In this document: positions 45,501 to 56,201 of the stretch, in pieces
How the letters are laid out: each line of letters starts with the position of its first letter
Position numbering within the stretch: position 1 is the stretch's first letter
Assembly (NCBI GenBank): GCA_018105865.1
Contig: CM030840.1
Coordinates: 13,471,794 to 13,535,793 of the forward strand
Reading direction: 5' to 3'
Length of the DNA: 64,000 bases
DNA from: Metaphire vulgaris
Taxonomy: Eukaryota > Annelida > Clitellata > Crassiclitellata > Megascolecidae
The notes under the pieces: model-generated
What the model was told of the DNA's origin: nothing
The model's input: only the letters and a program-made list of their open reading frames with translations
Databases searched by the model: none
Made by a program: the position numbers and the translations under genes

Positions 45501-46763
45501 AGAACATAGTATCCGGCATCTTGTGTTTGCACACCCCAAATATACAGCGTTATGACTCCTTTGACACTGTTGTAGTCCGTGTCTGTGTTTGGTCCGAGAA
45601 TCGTTGGACTTCCAGTCTTCAAAGACATGATCGTGTAATTGGAGAAGGTCCCAGAGACCATCCACTGAAGTTTGCAGTTCTCTCCTGGATTTGTCTTCAC
45701 TAAATTCGGAGGTGTAATTGATACCGTTTCTACAAAATCAGGAATCAAGCTCAGTGGCGTAAACCTGGCGTCAACATTGGTGGGGGGTGGATATAAAGTC
45801 AGGTCAGAACCCATTTTTGCCTCCCAAAAAGTCGAGCAAAAAAGACGTCATCCATATATATTTTTCCCTGGCGAAATAAATACACTGATGACTGATGAAC
45901 AAAAATGGTCACCCGTAATTCCGTAATGAGTGATTTAACCACAAGGCACAAAACATTGGGGACAATTTATACTCTATCCCCCGCTTACCAATTATTGAGG
46001 GACCGTTTCCCACCGTCCCCCGTGTTTTACGCCCTTGATCAAGCTGAAAATGCTGTTTGCTTAACGTTCCAGTATAATTTAATTGAAAAATCTTATAAAT
46101 CTCGTCAATCTAATCTATGTCAGATAACATTCATATTTGGAGTGGACTTTCTGGATCCAACCTCCTACGTGTTGAATAGAAAACTATGGAAGTCACTTTC
46201 CTGTTTGCATAGCCGATCGCGACATGGCGTGGGACATTATAAGCAAAAACTGGTATAGAAAGAGCAGCGTCAAGAAAATACCATATTTATTCAATTGGAA
46301 CCATTACTACAGACTCGATAGGCTAAGTTTGCTTAAATAAGTCAAGCCTAGTCGTCGTTGTCATTTCCGTTTGTTCTATCATTGCATTGAACTCATAACT
46401 TCGCTCAAGTCATAAGAGGAAAGTCACCTCTAACAAAACCTGTGGGTTATCTAATTCTTGATAAAAAAACTACCATATACTGTGGATTGTCAATGTTCGT
46501 TTTGCTACTGTTGAACATTTAAACAGCTGTGAACTACATTGCCTCAATATCATCACATTAAAATGCTACGTTTATCTCAAACGCTATAATTAATACGTAA
46601 ACTGCACAAGCCAGGGCAGCGAAACCAGATTTTAGAGTGTCCTTCCGATGGAAAACGCAACCATAACCTTTGGTTTACAATGGATTTTTTAAATTTCTAT
46701 TTTACCTGACAATCCCTTCGCAACAAGCACGAAAATCAGATTAAACAGAAGTTGAATTTCCAT
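34115..46763 (-). CDS. Receptor gene C: signal peptide, three Ig-like, two FN3-like domains, TM, YVDM/YTPL tail
   Basis: Seven exons: 46706-46763, 45442-45729, 43590-43943, 39172-39477, 36881-37531, 35612-35754, 34115-34276; total 1962 nt, 653 residues plus stop, all open. Domain order as in gene B, but the gene is 5 kb longer through intronic insertions. The signal is MEIQLLFNLIFVLVAKGLS. The FN3 exon uses a different phase-1 donor (GCGA/GTTCAG) because the CAGGT of A and B is absent, so its end is tentative. The tail is shorter: PNYVDM (Y619), eight residues, YTPL (Y631), then NENPPPNPPQIR. YVDM is a PI3-kinase SH2-type YxxM motif, so signalling may differ from B. Confidence 0.77.
34343..34510 (+). 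repeat. tRNA-derived SINE-like sequence
   Basis: A-box-like TTGGCAGAGTAATAAGGC near 34351 and a B-box GGTTCGATACC near 34408 stand about 55 bp apart, as in a tRNA-type pol III promoter. There is no acceptor-stem pairing, so it is not a functional tRNA gene. Located in the TM-tail intron of gene C. Confidence 0.5.
34631..34923. mobile_element. hAT-type MITE in gene C, CAGTGTCGTAGCC termini
   Basis: Ends CAGTGTCGTAGCC and GGCTACGCCACTG, flanks GGGAATAC/AGTAATAC (6/8). The left flank matches the A and B introns (AATTGGGAATGC, AATTGAGAATGC). Contains TTTTTGCTTGTCAGG, shared with other CAGTGGCGTA elements. Confidence 0.75.
35169..35581. repeat. 28-bp minisatellite next to the gene C TM exon
   Basis: About 14 copies of a 28-bp unit, GGAGCTAATCCCCTATGGAT plus CCACTCAT, varying mainly at CTCAT/CTTAT; one unit is shortened. 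It ends 31 bp from the TM exon, inside the intron. Genes A and B have no counterpart. Confidence 0.95.
36605..36700 (+). repeat. Possible tRNA-derived SINE fragment
   Basis: TATGGCAAGTGGGTCT resembles an A-box and GGTTTCGACTCCCGG a B-box, about 35 bp apart. Single copy in the window, weak support. Confidence 0.3.
37619..37678. repeat. (GAAT)n microsatellite
   Basis: Degenerate GAATGAATGA units in the intron downstream of the gene C Ig3 exon; gene B has a short relative near 22153. Confidence 0.7.
37883..38540. repeat. Microsatellites and a 71-bp direct repeat in gene C intron
   Basis: (AAT)n then (ATT)n at 37883-37938 form a hairpin-capable switch. A GCTCGCTTCGCTCGCGTTCG string follows. At 38305-38430 a segment with GCGACGTAAGGACTAAACGG is directly repeated, each copy holding the palindrome-like ACGGTCTAAACCGT, and a TTACCAATAGCAACGTCGTC pair lies at 38208 and 38282. 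(ATT)n at 38496-38535. No gene seen. Confidence 0.7.
40073..40987. mobile_element. hAT-type element in gene C, CAGGGGCGTAGCC termini
   Basis: Inverted ends CAGGGGCGTAGCCAGG and CCTAGCTACGCCCTG, flanked by perfect 8-bp TGTGTAAC (40065-40072, 40988-40995). Subterminal ATTGCACCCCC occurs at both ends. No transposase. It lies in the Ig2-Ig3 intron and hosts a second, nested MITE. Confidence 0.92.
40495..40753. mobile_element. Nested hAT-type MITE, CAGTAGCGTCATTT termini
   Basis: Ends CAGTAGCGTCATTT and AAATGACGCCACTG, flanked by perfect TTTTGGAG duplications (40487-40494, 40754-40761), entirely inside the 40073-40987 element. Confidence 0.9.
41383..41990. repeat. (AT)n run and GGGCC-rich transposon end
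   Basis: (AT)n at 41383-41410. At 41830-41980 a string of GGCCGGGCC units ends CGTGCAGGGGTCTA, which looks like one terminus of a hAT-type MITE; the matching other end was not found. No gene in this stretch. Confidence 0.5.
42000..42160. mobile_element. Dispersed repeat with (GTAA)n edge
   Basis: TAAGTAAGTAAG then CGAAATTTCTATAGCGCTGC and AGTCCGTGGTGATCAAGGTT, a close copy of 17598-17755. Probably the 3' end of a LINE or a SINE. Confidence 0.55.
42461..42501. repeat. (GA)n microsatellite
   Basis: About 20 GA units. Confidence 0.95.
43318..43395. mobile_element. Remnant of GGGTTGG-rich hAT MITE
   Basis: Minus-strand AGAGGTGGCCATGAGTTGGG followed by GGGTTGGATTGGG-type sequence resembles one end of the element at 31832-32075. 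Confidence 0.5.
45245..45422. mobile_element. hAT-type MITE 19 bp from the gene C Ig1 exon
   Basis: Ends CAGTGGCGTATTTAG and CTAAATACGCCATTG, flanks CATAAGAA/GATAAGAA (7/8). Its right edge is 19 bp from the 5' splice site of the Ig1 exon. Gene B is uninterrupted (TCTTATGGATAATAAATATA). Contains TTTTTTGCTTGTCA. Confidence 0.85.
45442..45729 (-). CDS. Gene C Ig1 exon, bracketed by two MITEs
   Basis: 96 codons, acceptor TTTTGTAG, donor G/GTATAA. Start ETVSITPPNL matches gene B whereas SLKTG and STSSSGVLFVYG match gene A, a mosaic pattern. Same atypical cysteine layout as its paralogs. Confidence 0.78.
45752..46037. mobile_element. hAT-type MITE immediately upstream of the gene C Ig1 acceptor
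   Basis: Ends CAGTGGCGTAAAC and GTTTTACGCCCTTG, flanked by perfect ATCAAGCT (45744-45751, 46038-46045). A and B both keep the single CAATCAAGCTG. The insertion lies 22 bp from the exon, in the usual branch-point zone. Contains a GAGCAAAAAAG block (inverse of the CTTGTCA motif). Confidence 0.92.
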
Positions 46764-46794
46764 TTCCACAATAGGTCTACATGTATGTTCGTTA

Positions 46795-47060
46795 GCTTTT
46801 ACACTATAATATATGTCTTGTCTTCTGAATTTAATTGTATAAATTGAAAAAATCAGAATTCCTGATCAGAGATATGTCCTACCTAGAGCTACCGTACATG
46901 ATAAAGTTGGTTGGCCTAATGTGTGGGCAAGAGGGTCATTAAAACCAAGTCAACCGTGGCAACCAAGGCAATTAAATACCAAAGGCAGGCCAGGAACCCT
47001 TCTTTTGCCAAGGCAATTGCGTGGCAACTGTTTATGCGCACTTGTATCGAAGGTAATGCC
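46795..47060 (-). promoter_or_regulatory. Conserved 5' flank of gene C
   Basis: ACACTATAATATATGTCTTG, then TCAACCGTGGCAACCAAGGC and GTATCGAAGGTAATGCCTTC align with A and B, but this copy is the most diverged of the three. Confidence 0.3.
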
Positions 47061-47109
47061 TTCGTGAATACAGTATTTTATTCTACGGGTATAAACTGAG
47101 GTTCATTGA

Positions 47110-47910
47110 GTGCCATTGTAAGTAAGTAAATAAGTTTATTGCTTCCAACTCATAGGCTGAATGTACAAGCTCACATGCAGTCATTATAACTCATAGGACA
47201 GCAATAAAAAAACAGTAAGTGTCTTTAGGTCATCAAAATACAAGCCAAAGTGTCATACTTAATATGAAACAATCTATTTGAAAATAAAACCTAATATACA
47301 ATCAAATTTTATGTCTTAAATCTAGGAGCAAGGAAATAAAATTATTCTTATTAATAATTTAATATCTTGCATGTTGGTAAATACATAAGTTGGAAACAAT
47401 AGGTACCAAAAGGGAACAATGTTCCCGCAGGTAGGTACCCTAAGAATGTGGTAGTAATCAAGTACATTATAAATATGAAATAATTATCAGACAATTAACA
47501 TAAGTCCTTGAGATATCAGAGTTCAATTAATTGGATAAGTTTCTTACTTAGAAATTTGAAATTATAAATATGTAATAATTAGTAGACAAAATTAACATGA
47601 GTCATTGAGATAGCAATAACTTTAATAATTAATTAATTGGATCAGTTTGTTATTCTGAGAGTAGTATATATTTTTTAATTTTTCTTTTAAATTCATTTAA
47701 ATTTATTATATTAGTTATACAGGAGGGGAGAGCATTCCATGTTCGAGGCCCACAATATTTTTATAGTAAATAATCTAGTGTTGGTTTTAGCAAAAGGAAT
47801 AGTATATTGGTTATTAAGATGATAAATCGCTGGTTCAGTCAAGCTGTCCTCAACCTGTTTTAGACATTTACAATGTATGTAAATCGATAAAAAGACCATC
47901 CGCAATTTGA
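47110..47910 (-). mobile_element. LINE 3'-end relic with (GTAA)n edge
   Basis: Minus-strand GPRTWNALPSCITN near 47750-47700 is the terminal WNxLP block of a CR1/Jockey-type reverse transcriptase, followed by 3' untranslated sequence to a TTAC-type tail at about 47120-47131. Upstream coding is lost. Confidence 0.55.
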
Positions 47911-48009
47911 TGCTGCAGACTGCAGTTCAAATTACTTCGAGTTATATCTCTGAAGTTTTGAGGGAAACATTGTATACTGTAAAAGCTATTTCCAGCAGCA
48001 TTCCCGAGT

Positions 48010-48920
48010 TTATTGCTTTGCCGGCTGACATAGTATGCATTTTTATTTCTTTTAACGCCAACCGATCTCAAAGCAAAGCAAAACAGCGATTTAGTGATCT
48101 TTTGTATTGCAGGTTGCTGCTGCCAGTGGGATTGTCTTATATAGGCCCCCTAAATTCGCTTTTGTTTACGCATTAACTTCTAACAATTTGCTAAGGCTAT
48201 AAAAATGAACAGATACTATTTGGGAAATTCAACGGAGATGAGTCTCCGGCGAAAGCATTTTAATTTAAACTTTCTAATGTGTTTGCTTTCTCATGAATGC
48301 TCGAATATATACTGTAGGCTTGTTGGGTCTTTCTCAATCCTACAGTACATGTAAGAGTCAAAGAAATATACAGTGTACAGTTTCTCGAATTATCATGGGA
48401 TTTTGGATGCTATTTGGTATAATTTACTAAACTAATTAAAACATAGACCTACAATATTCAAAATTTACTTTCTACTGAAGTTGAAACAAGAAAATAATTG
48501 TTGAACCGAACTTCAGGAATGTCATCGTGTATGATTGTAGTCTCTTCGTCTCTTCAAACTTCTGACATCGTCTTTACGTAGAATTTAAAGAAATCCTCTT
48601 AATTGATATGATTATTATTGTCATAATAATAATTGTCATAATAATTATTGACATATCATGATGCCGTCATGGTTGGCTGTAACGTTGAACAAGATTATTC
48701 TCCACTGTTTTCTTTTATCTCTCCTAAAGACAACCGATATCAAAACAAAACAGTGATCCAATTATGCTGTTTTGTTGCAGATGGTTGCTCGCATTTGATT
48801 GACCGTCACAGATTCCTTACTATATTGACATACTATAGCTTCTAATAATTTGGCGCGAGTTACAAAAATGAACAAACTTCACTTGGGGATTTCAATATTA
48901 CAGTTGGTACGCCATGGGTT
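48010..48920. repeat. Two degenerate copies of the 5'-distal flank repeat
   Basis: CAACCGATCTCAAAGCAAAG near 48058 and ACAACCGATATCAAAACAAA near 48730 both correspond to CAACCGGTCTCAAAGCAAAT of the 55.4 kb copy, with TGTTGCAGATGGTTGCTCGC and ATGAACAAACTTCACTTGGGG following in the second. No gene seen. Confidence 0.5.
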
Positions 48921-48970
48921 CACATTGACCTGAGAAATTGCAATATCGGGCTATGAACCTTGAAAACATC

Positions 48971-51900
48971 TTGTCTTGTCTTGTCTTCAACCGTCTTCGC
49001 TCCGAAGTTTGGTTGCATTATGGACTGTCATCTTCCAGATGTTACGATCTTCTGCTCTTCTTATCGCGTGCTCGATAGTGAGTCCTGTCCACTCTTTGAT
49101 GTTGTCTTTCCACTTTTTTCTTGGCCTGCCTCTTTTTCGTGATCCAGGCATTGTGCCTTGCATTATGTCCTTCTCCAGACATTCCTGCTTTGTTCGCATA
49201 ATATGTCCCCAGTATTTCAGTTTTCTTTTCTTTACTGTTTCCAGTAGGGTTCTTTGAACTCCTGCTTTGTCCATTACCCACTCATTTGTCTTCTTTGCTT
49301 TCCAGGAAACTCTCATTATTTGTCTTAAACCTTTCATTTCGAATGCCTGTATGCGCCGTTCATCTTCCTTCATTATTGTCCAGCTTTCACAGCCATATGT
49401 GGCGACTGGCCACACCATTGATCTCATTAACCGGACTTTTGTGCTCACAGGAATGTTGTGACTTTTCCATATTTTGTTTAATGATGTTCCCGCTCCACGT
49501 CCTTTATTCAGTCTGCTTCTTATGTCGGCTTTGCTTGAAGTGTCGTCTGATATGATGGACCCTAAATACGGGAAGGTGTTGACCTGTTCCAATACCGTAC
49601 TCTGAATTTTGATGTTGCAGCTCTTGCCTTTTGTTGCCATTACCTTGGTTTTATCAATATTAATCATCATGTTGTATTTTTTTTCCTATTTTATCCACCC
49701 TAGTTACCAAATCTTGTAGTTCTCTGTTTGAGCCACCGAATAGTATGATATCGTCTGCGTATCTTAAGTTTGAAATCTTCTTCCCTCCTATTCTAATGCC
49801 CCCGTGAAACCGTCCAGTGCTTCTCTCATTACCTTTTCTGCCATGATGTTAAACAGATACGGCGATATAACACAGCCCTGTCTTACTCCTTTCTTTATTT
49901 TTAGCCAATTTGACAGTGTTCCGGCCACCTTTACTTTTGCTTTCTGTTTGTTATACAATTTGATCAAAATTTCTATTAGATGCGGTGGATATCCCATCTC
50001 TATCATGCTTAACCACAGTTCCTCGTGTTTTACTGAGTCGAATGCTTTCTTGAAATCCACAAAACACATGTAGACTGGCACCTGTTGTTCGTTTGCTTTT
50101 TCTAGAAGTATCCTGAGATTTGTTATTTGGTCGCGTGTGCCTCTCCCTTTACGGAATCCTGCTTGTTCTATAGCCATCTCACTTTCTGTTTTTGCTCGTA
50201 TTCTTTCGAGTATGATTCTCAGAATTATCTTACTTGCCTGTGACACCAATGCAATTGTTCTATAGTTACTGCAGTTTCTAAATCTCCTTTTTGGCAGCGA
50301 GAGGAAGTATGAGTGTGCCCAGTCTTCAGGCCACTCGCCACTTTCCCACAATGCTGTGCAAATCTCATGCATTCTGTTTATCACTGCCTCTCCTCCTTCC
50401 TTAAGCAATTCAATTGGTATTCCATCTGGTCCTGGCGCCTTATTGTTTGCTGTATCCTTCATTGCTCTCACTATTTCAGATCTAAGTGGCGGCGGTTCTC
50501 TTGGTGAGTCATGACTAGTATGTTTGATTTTCGTTATGCTGTCTTTTTCATCATCATCATAAAGTTCTTCACAATACTCTTTCCATCGCTCTGCAATTTT
50601 GTCTGTTTCTGTTAGTAGTTCGTTGTCCGATGATAAGATGCCATTGTAGTTTGGACTAAACTTTCTTGTAATGGACCGAGTGATTTGGAAAAACTTGCGC
50701 ATGTTTCCTTTCTTTTGTGACTCCTCTACCTCCTCGCACATTTCCTCTAGATGTTTTACTTTGTCTTGCCTTAGTTTCCGTTGTACTTCTCCTTTTAGTT
50801 TTTTGTACTGGTCATGATCTTTATTCTTCACCCCTCTTTTTTCCGCTATTAGCTTTTGTGTTTCCTCTGTTACCCATTCTTTTGATCTTTTGTTCTTTAT
50901 GAATCCAATTGTGTTTTCTGCCGTTTCCATCACTATTGCTTTAAGTTCTTGCCAAAGACACTCGGGTGTTTTCTCTTCTTGTATCTTATTTAATGCCTCG
51001 AACCTGTTGTTAACCTCTGCTGCGTATTCCACCCCCTTTTCCCCCTTTAGCTCATCCACATTAAGTCTTCTCATTATGATTGGTCTCTGTTGTCTCTTTA
51101 GTTTGATCTTCATTGAGGCTACCAGTAGCTGATGATCAGTGTCACAATCCGCGCCTGGATAAGTAGTGCAGTCTATGAAATGGTTTTTCCATTTTTTAGG
51201 AGCAATTATATAATCTATCTGGTTCCTATGGATTTTGTCTGGTGCTACCCATGTGTATATTCTTCTTGGGTGTTTCTTAAAGTGAGTATTGATAACTGCT
51301 AGTTCTTCATCTTCACAAAAGTTAACGAGCCTCTCCCCCGCTTCGTTCCTCTCCCCTAGACCATATCTTCCTATTGTCTTCTCTTTGTCGTAGTTTTTGC
51401 CAACCTTCGCATTAAAATCACCCATGACCACGAGGTAATCTTTCTTTGATGTCTTTTTTATTACCCGCTGCATTTCCTCGTAGAAGGTTGTAATTTCCTC
51501 TTCCTCGGCCGTGGCTGTTGGCGCGTATATCTGTATTATTGTGATGTTTTGTGGTTTAGCCTGTAACCTAACAGACATTATTCTGTCACTGACGGTCTCA
51601 TATCCCATTATGCCGTCTGCCACTTCCTTCTGTATCCATATTGCTACTCCCTTTTGCCCTTGTTTGTCACCTCCAGAATACACTATTGTGTTTCCATTTG
51701 ATGTGGTGAAGTGTCCTTGTCCTTCCCACCTTACTTCCGCTAAACCACATAAGTTCACTTTCAACTTTAACATTTCTCTCTCCAACATATGTACTTTACC
51801 TAACTGTAGCAGGCTTCTTACGTTCCACGTCCCAAGCCTCATCTGTTTCCTCAGTTGTATTGTCTTTTTGTCCTTGATGTCCTCGGAGTTTTTTCTTCCA

Positions 51901-52364
51901 ATATCACCTCTGCCTTGGTTGCCCGACAGGAGGCGCGGACCTTTTTCGACCGGGCGACGTCCGAGCCGGCATGTGATACTCTTCTTTTCCATGTCCATAA
52001 TGCTGTGTGGGATGATAAAGTGGTGGTTTCCCATTGCCTTCCACTTCGCAGTGAGGGGACCCTTCCAACCATACGAGTGATATGACTGTTGGATCCCTTC
52101 TGTGTGTCTATCCAGCCGTTGTTGCTCGTATGCGATCGTCCGCCTGGATATCCATGAAGACTCGCTGCTGCCCAGGTCTTCGCCGCCCGCGTTGGCCAGC
52201 TGGTTTCAGAGTTCCTGTTGGGCCTGTCCACCTCGCGTAACGCCCTAGGTGGTTCTTGGGTCCGAAGACTTTCACCACTGATGGCATAGCCCCAACAGGC
52301 AATCTCCTACTCCCAGCTGTTCACCCCTCCACCACGGTGAGGTGCGGGTCGGACTTTGGAGGGG
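48971..52364 (-). mobile_element. Full-length RTE-type LINE, 3394 bp, perfect 10-bp TSD
   Basis: Flanked by TGAAAACATC on both sides (48961-48970, 52365-52374). The main frame 52034-49788 holds an AP-type endonuclease (TWNVRS, AEVRW, MGDFNAKVG, NQIDYI, DTDHQLL) and a reverse transcriptase (APGPDGIP, CFVDFKKAFDSV, GVRQGCVISPYLFN). A one-base loss in the C-run 49799-49803 and a one-base gain in the T-run 49677-49684 put the NLRYADDIILF segment in a different frame. The terminal frame (49670-48987) ends with GYCESW-like, GRPRKKW and RNIWKM segments. The 3' tail is (ACAAG)n. A single APE+RT ORF and short length fit RTE/BovB-like elements. Recently active but this copy is disabled. Confidence 0.92.
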
Positions 52365-52589
52365 TGAAAACATCAACTGCATCAAATTTAGAATTTTTAA
52401 TGTAATCTTCAGTTTTATTTTGCAAAAATTGCACCCTTTCTCAAGCTTTCAACTCCAGTAGAAGATAGAAGACGTTGAACTGAGTGCATGCAATTTAAGT
52501 TTCGATTAGCATCGTATCGTTGAAATAATTTGAAAAATTATTTAATTTCATCCTGATGCGCAGCTATTATAGCATACAAAGTCACCGTG

Positions 52590-52870
52590 GGTGCGCTATA
52601 ACCTACATGCAGCCCCTGGTACTTTAAATTCCTTAACTTTTACTTGAAGAGTTTTAAAGATCCACATAACGTACACTCGTGTTTCATCGGAAAGCAAAGC
52701 AAACACAAAAAAGAAGTTGAACGACAATGGTTCTCACACAGGGCAGTCCCTACTCAACAACTTTAAACCTTGTTATATTATATTATAAACTTTAAAAGCG
52801 TTCGGTGCGGCTCATCTGCATTGAATTTTCCAAGTGAGGTTTGTTCGGTCTGAAGGGTAATTACCTTCCT
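52590..52870. repeat. Inverted copy of the 5'-distal flank repeat
   Basis: Reverse complement resembles 13560-13740: AATGAGCCACACCCGAATG, AACTTCCTCGTGCGTTTGCT and CAAGGGGCTGCATGTA have clear counterparts here. Confidence 0.5.
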
Positions 52871-53261
52871 TTAATTCTCGTGGTTTTACAGGCGTAGTTC
52901 GTCTTCTGCTGAATAAAGTGTCTCTTGATGCCGATAACATAGGCAATTACAAGCCATTAAACATTTGAACTTTATGTCAAAGTTTCTCGAACAAGGAAGT
53001 TAATTCACCTCTTCAGTCTACCTACCGCAAAGTTTAGCCAACTAAATCTGTGCAATTCTGTATGGCCGACAATACATTTAGAGAGAGTACCTGTATGCGT
53101 CTAGGAACCAGGTCACCAGATGACCGCCATTAGAAAGGCATTAAAGCCACAACCGAGTCGAAACGAGACGCCCCGAGTGTAACTGTGACCGGGGGAGAAG
53201 AGTCTGAGTGACCGCAGCGGAAAGTGGCTGTCGCCGGAACCGAGGAGTGAAGTTTCACTTC

Positions 53262-54990
53262 TTTATGTGCGGTCCTCTATCAGAGGGTTAACCGTCTCAT
53301 TGTCCTCCAATTCTCTCTATCTTCTGCTGCTCTTTTTATGGCTCCACAGTTCTTTGCGTTTGTTCAATGAAAGATGTCGTCCATCCAGGTTCTTCTCGGT
53401 CGCCCCTTCCCTTGTTCATTCTATTCTGCCTTCCATTATTATCAGTTGTGGGTCTCTAGCCGAACCTCTCATGATGTCACCAGCGAAGGGCATTTTTCTT
53501 ATTATTATTTCCTGTCTCCACGTAGCTGTTGTTTTGCTTTTTTTCTAGCAGTAATGGGTAACTAACTAAAAAACAACAGTTAAACTATAACTAAATTAAA
53601 ACTAAAAATAAGTAGTTAAACTTTTAGTTGCAAACTAACTTTCTAAAATAGTTGACTAAACTACAAAATATAGTTGAATTTTTTGCAGCTAATTTTACAA
53701 CTATTTCCTAGGTATCAGGTATGTGTTCATGAAAACATAGACGATGCCCGGAACATGAACATATCAGTCAATGAACCATTGAAATCATTAAATATTGTCT
53801 ATTTTATATTTAAGTCCTAGTCTAGACTGCAGGAACACAAGTTTGCCAGGTGTGTTTGGAAAAAATTACCCAGAAAAGAATAGATTGAAAAGGGACTGTT
53901 ATTGAGAATTCGGGACACCAACTAAAAAGTTTTAGTTAAACTATTTAGTTATTAACTAAATTTTTCAGTTAAACTAGCATTTTAACTAAACTATTTGTAT
54001 TTAATCAAACTATGAAGATAACTAAAAAAGTGAAACTTTTAGTTAGTAACTAATTAGTTAACTAGTTGTCCATCACTGCTTTCTAGACCCTGCTGTTTGC
54101 CATCTTGTCCATCCAGCTGATTCTCAAGATCCTTCTGTAACACCATGATTCAAAGGCCGTGATCTTTTTCATAATCTTCCTGTTCATTGTCCAGGTTTCG
54201 CATCCATAAGTCAGCACTGGATGAACTCTCTTCTTGCCCTCGATGTTGAGCTCTCTTCTCATGAGCTCTTTCTTCTTCCAAAAACTTCTTTGGCCATACC
54301 TATTCTCATTCTGGTCATCTTCTCATTTCGACCGTCGCCTGTAATTAACTCCCAAGGTACTTATAACCTTCCATATGCTGTAGCTGCACAATGTATGATG
54401 TCGATGATGATGTTGCACTTTTTTGAGTTTCTTTACTGGCTAACAAGACTTTTTCTTTTCAAATTTAATTCAATTACGTGTTCTGTGTCCATTTTAACTA
54501 TGTTCATCACCAAGGTCTTCAAGTCTTCTTCGTTATCGGTTAATAAGGTGGCGTCATCTGCATATCTTATGTTGATTATATCGTAACCTCCTATTTTAAC
54601 TCCAGGTAATCCAGTCAGGGCTGTTGATTGTAGGCATTCATTATGGAGATTAAATAGTATGGATGACAGTATACACCCCTGTCTTACTTCTCTTCGGATT
54701 TTTAAATATATTTATTTCTCCTGATTTAGTCCTGACACAAGCGTCTTCATTCTACAGTAATACAAGTTTTATATCAGCTTTCTTTCAAAGTCTGGTATCC
54801 CGGCTAATTTGATGACTTGCCTTAATTTGTAATGTTTCACTTTTCCAAAAGTTTTTGAAAGTCTTTGAAGCATATGTAGGTATCTTTGCTCATGTCTAGA
54901 CGTCTTTCACATATAGATCGTAGTTGTAAGATAGCCTCCTTGGTGAAGCTGACGAAAGATTTTAACGTCTTAATACTCATTTAGCTCCTA
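53262..54990 (-). mobile_element. Second LINE relic (APE/RTE-like), split by a MITE
   Basis: Minus-strand frames carry IINIRYADDATLL near 54585-54540, MEGYKYLG near 54370 and a C-terminal GRPRRTWMDDI near 53405-53373. Many stops and shifts. The MITE at 53549-54078 interrupts it. The 53071-53261 stretch before it shows no recognisable feature. Confidence 0.75.
53549..54078. mobile_element. hAT-type MITE made of ACTAA-rich sequence
   Basis: Ends CAGTAATGGGTAACTA and AACTAGTTGTCCATCACTG, flanks TTTTCTAG/CTTTCTAG (7/8). The interior is AGTTAAACTA-type low-complexity repeats. It sits inside a LINE relic, so it is younger than that element. Confidence 0.85.
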
Positions 54991-55196
54991 TAAGGTTTCA
55001 ACCAAGGCATTGATGTTTCTCAGTTAAAGTTGAATAAAAAGCGAAAGAAGGGCACTCAGACGAACGTCGGGAGGTGGTGGGGAGAGAGTGGACGAACCCA
55101 GAAGGACGGCAGAGAACGCCAGGGGGATTGAAGGCGCACTAGAGAATCGCTATAGGGTATGGCTACCAGATACCTCTATGTCGGAAGGATCAGATC

Positions 55197-55924
55197 TAAA
55201 TGATGACAGTAAGCTGGTTTAAAATTTCTAGTTCTAAAAATCTGCATAACTCTGTTTAAGAACCATCAGACAGTCACATGCAAAGCTTTCAACTTACTTG
55301 CAAATTATGAGGTGGTCCAATTATAGACGTCATTTCCATGGTGAACTCACAAACTTATCACTTTACCACAATACGTAGATTGCATTCTCTTTCTTCTTTT
55401 GACGACAACCGGTCTCAAAGCAAATCAAGGCAGAAATTCAATTCAATATTTTGAGGTTGAAGATTGTTGCCCGCATTGTGATAGTCGCAGTCGGCCATAT
55501 TCGTTTCGTATTTTCCCCACAATCTTTTAACTATTTGCTATGTATTACATGTATAACAATGAACAAACATGCTTCATTTGGGGAAGTGAAAGGAAATTAC
55601 AGAGGAATTCTTTTAAAAGTCAACTTCCTCATTCGTTTACTTTCCTGTGATATACTGGTGGAGATTTTGTGGTTAGGGTGAAATGAAATAATGAAAAAAC
55701 TTCTTAAGAAAATCCATCCAGAAAGTCGCTTATTTTAAACTGAGTAGCAGCGTTTTTAAAAATTAGAAATCAAAGAAAATAGCCAAGGTATTCTGCTCAA
55801 AAGATTCTAATTTCATTTTACTGAACTTCAAGTATACAGAGGACGACTCCAATTGTTTCTGATTGAGGATAGAAATTTAAAGTAGCTCGACAGAATATTG
55901 AATGTTGTCGATGAAATCTATATT
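55197..55924. repeat. 5'-distal flank repeat, recent copy of 27801-28540
   Basis: Contains all landmarks (GATCAGATCTAAATGATGAC, TTAAGAACCATCAGACAGTC, GCCCGCATTGTGATAGTCGC, GGTGGAGATTTTGTGGTTAG). If it marks the distal 5' side of a unit, it lies 8.4 kb upstream of gene C. No gene seen. Confidence 0.7.
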
Positions 55925-56142
55925 ATTATTATTATTATTATTATTATCGTCATCATTATCTCCATTATCTCTTCTCTTCTTCTCTAGTGCCGTAACGATG
56001 TTTTCGCACGCTGTGACAACCCTAGCAATTTCTTCCACCCCTGCCTGTCTGTGTTCTGCTGATCTTATTCCTTAAACTAGGTTTAGATTTAAATCTTGAC
56101 AGTCGTTCTCTATGACGTCCAGCCATCTTTTACATGGTCTGG

Positions 56143-56201
<59 letters not shown>

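Noticed and set aside
51511..52231. Plus- and minus-strand frames overlapping the RTE 5' part
   Set aside because: Alternative-frame shadows of the endonuclease ORF and its 5' untranslated region.
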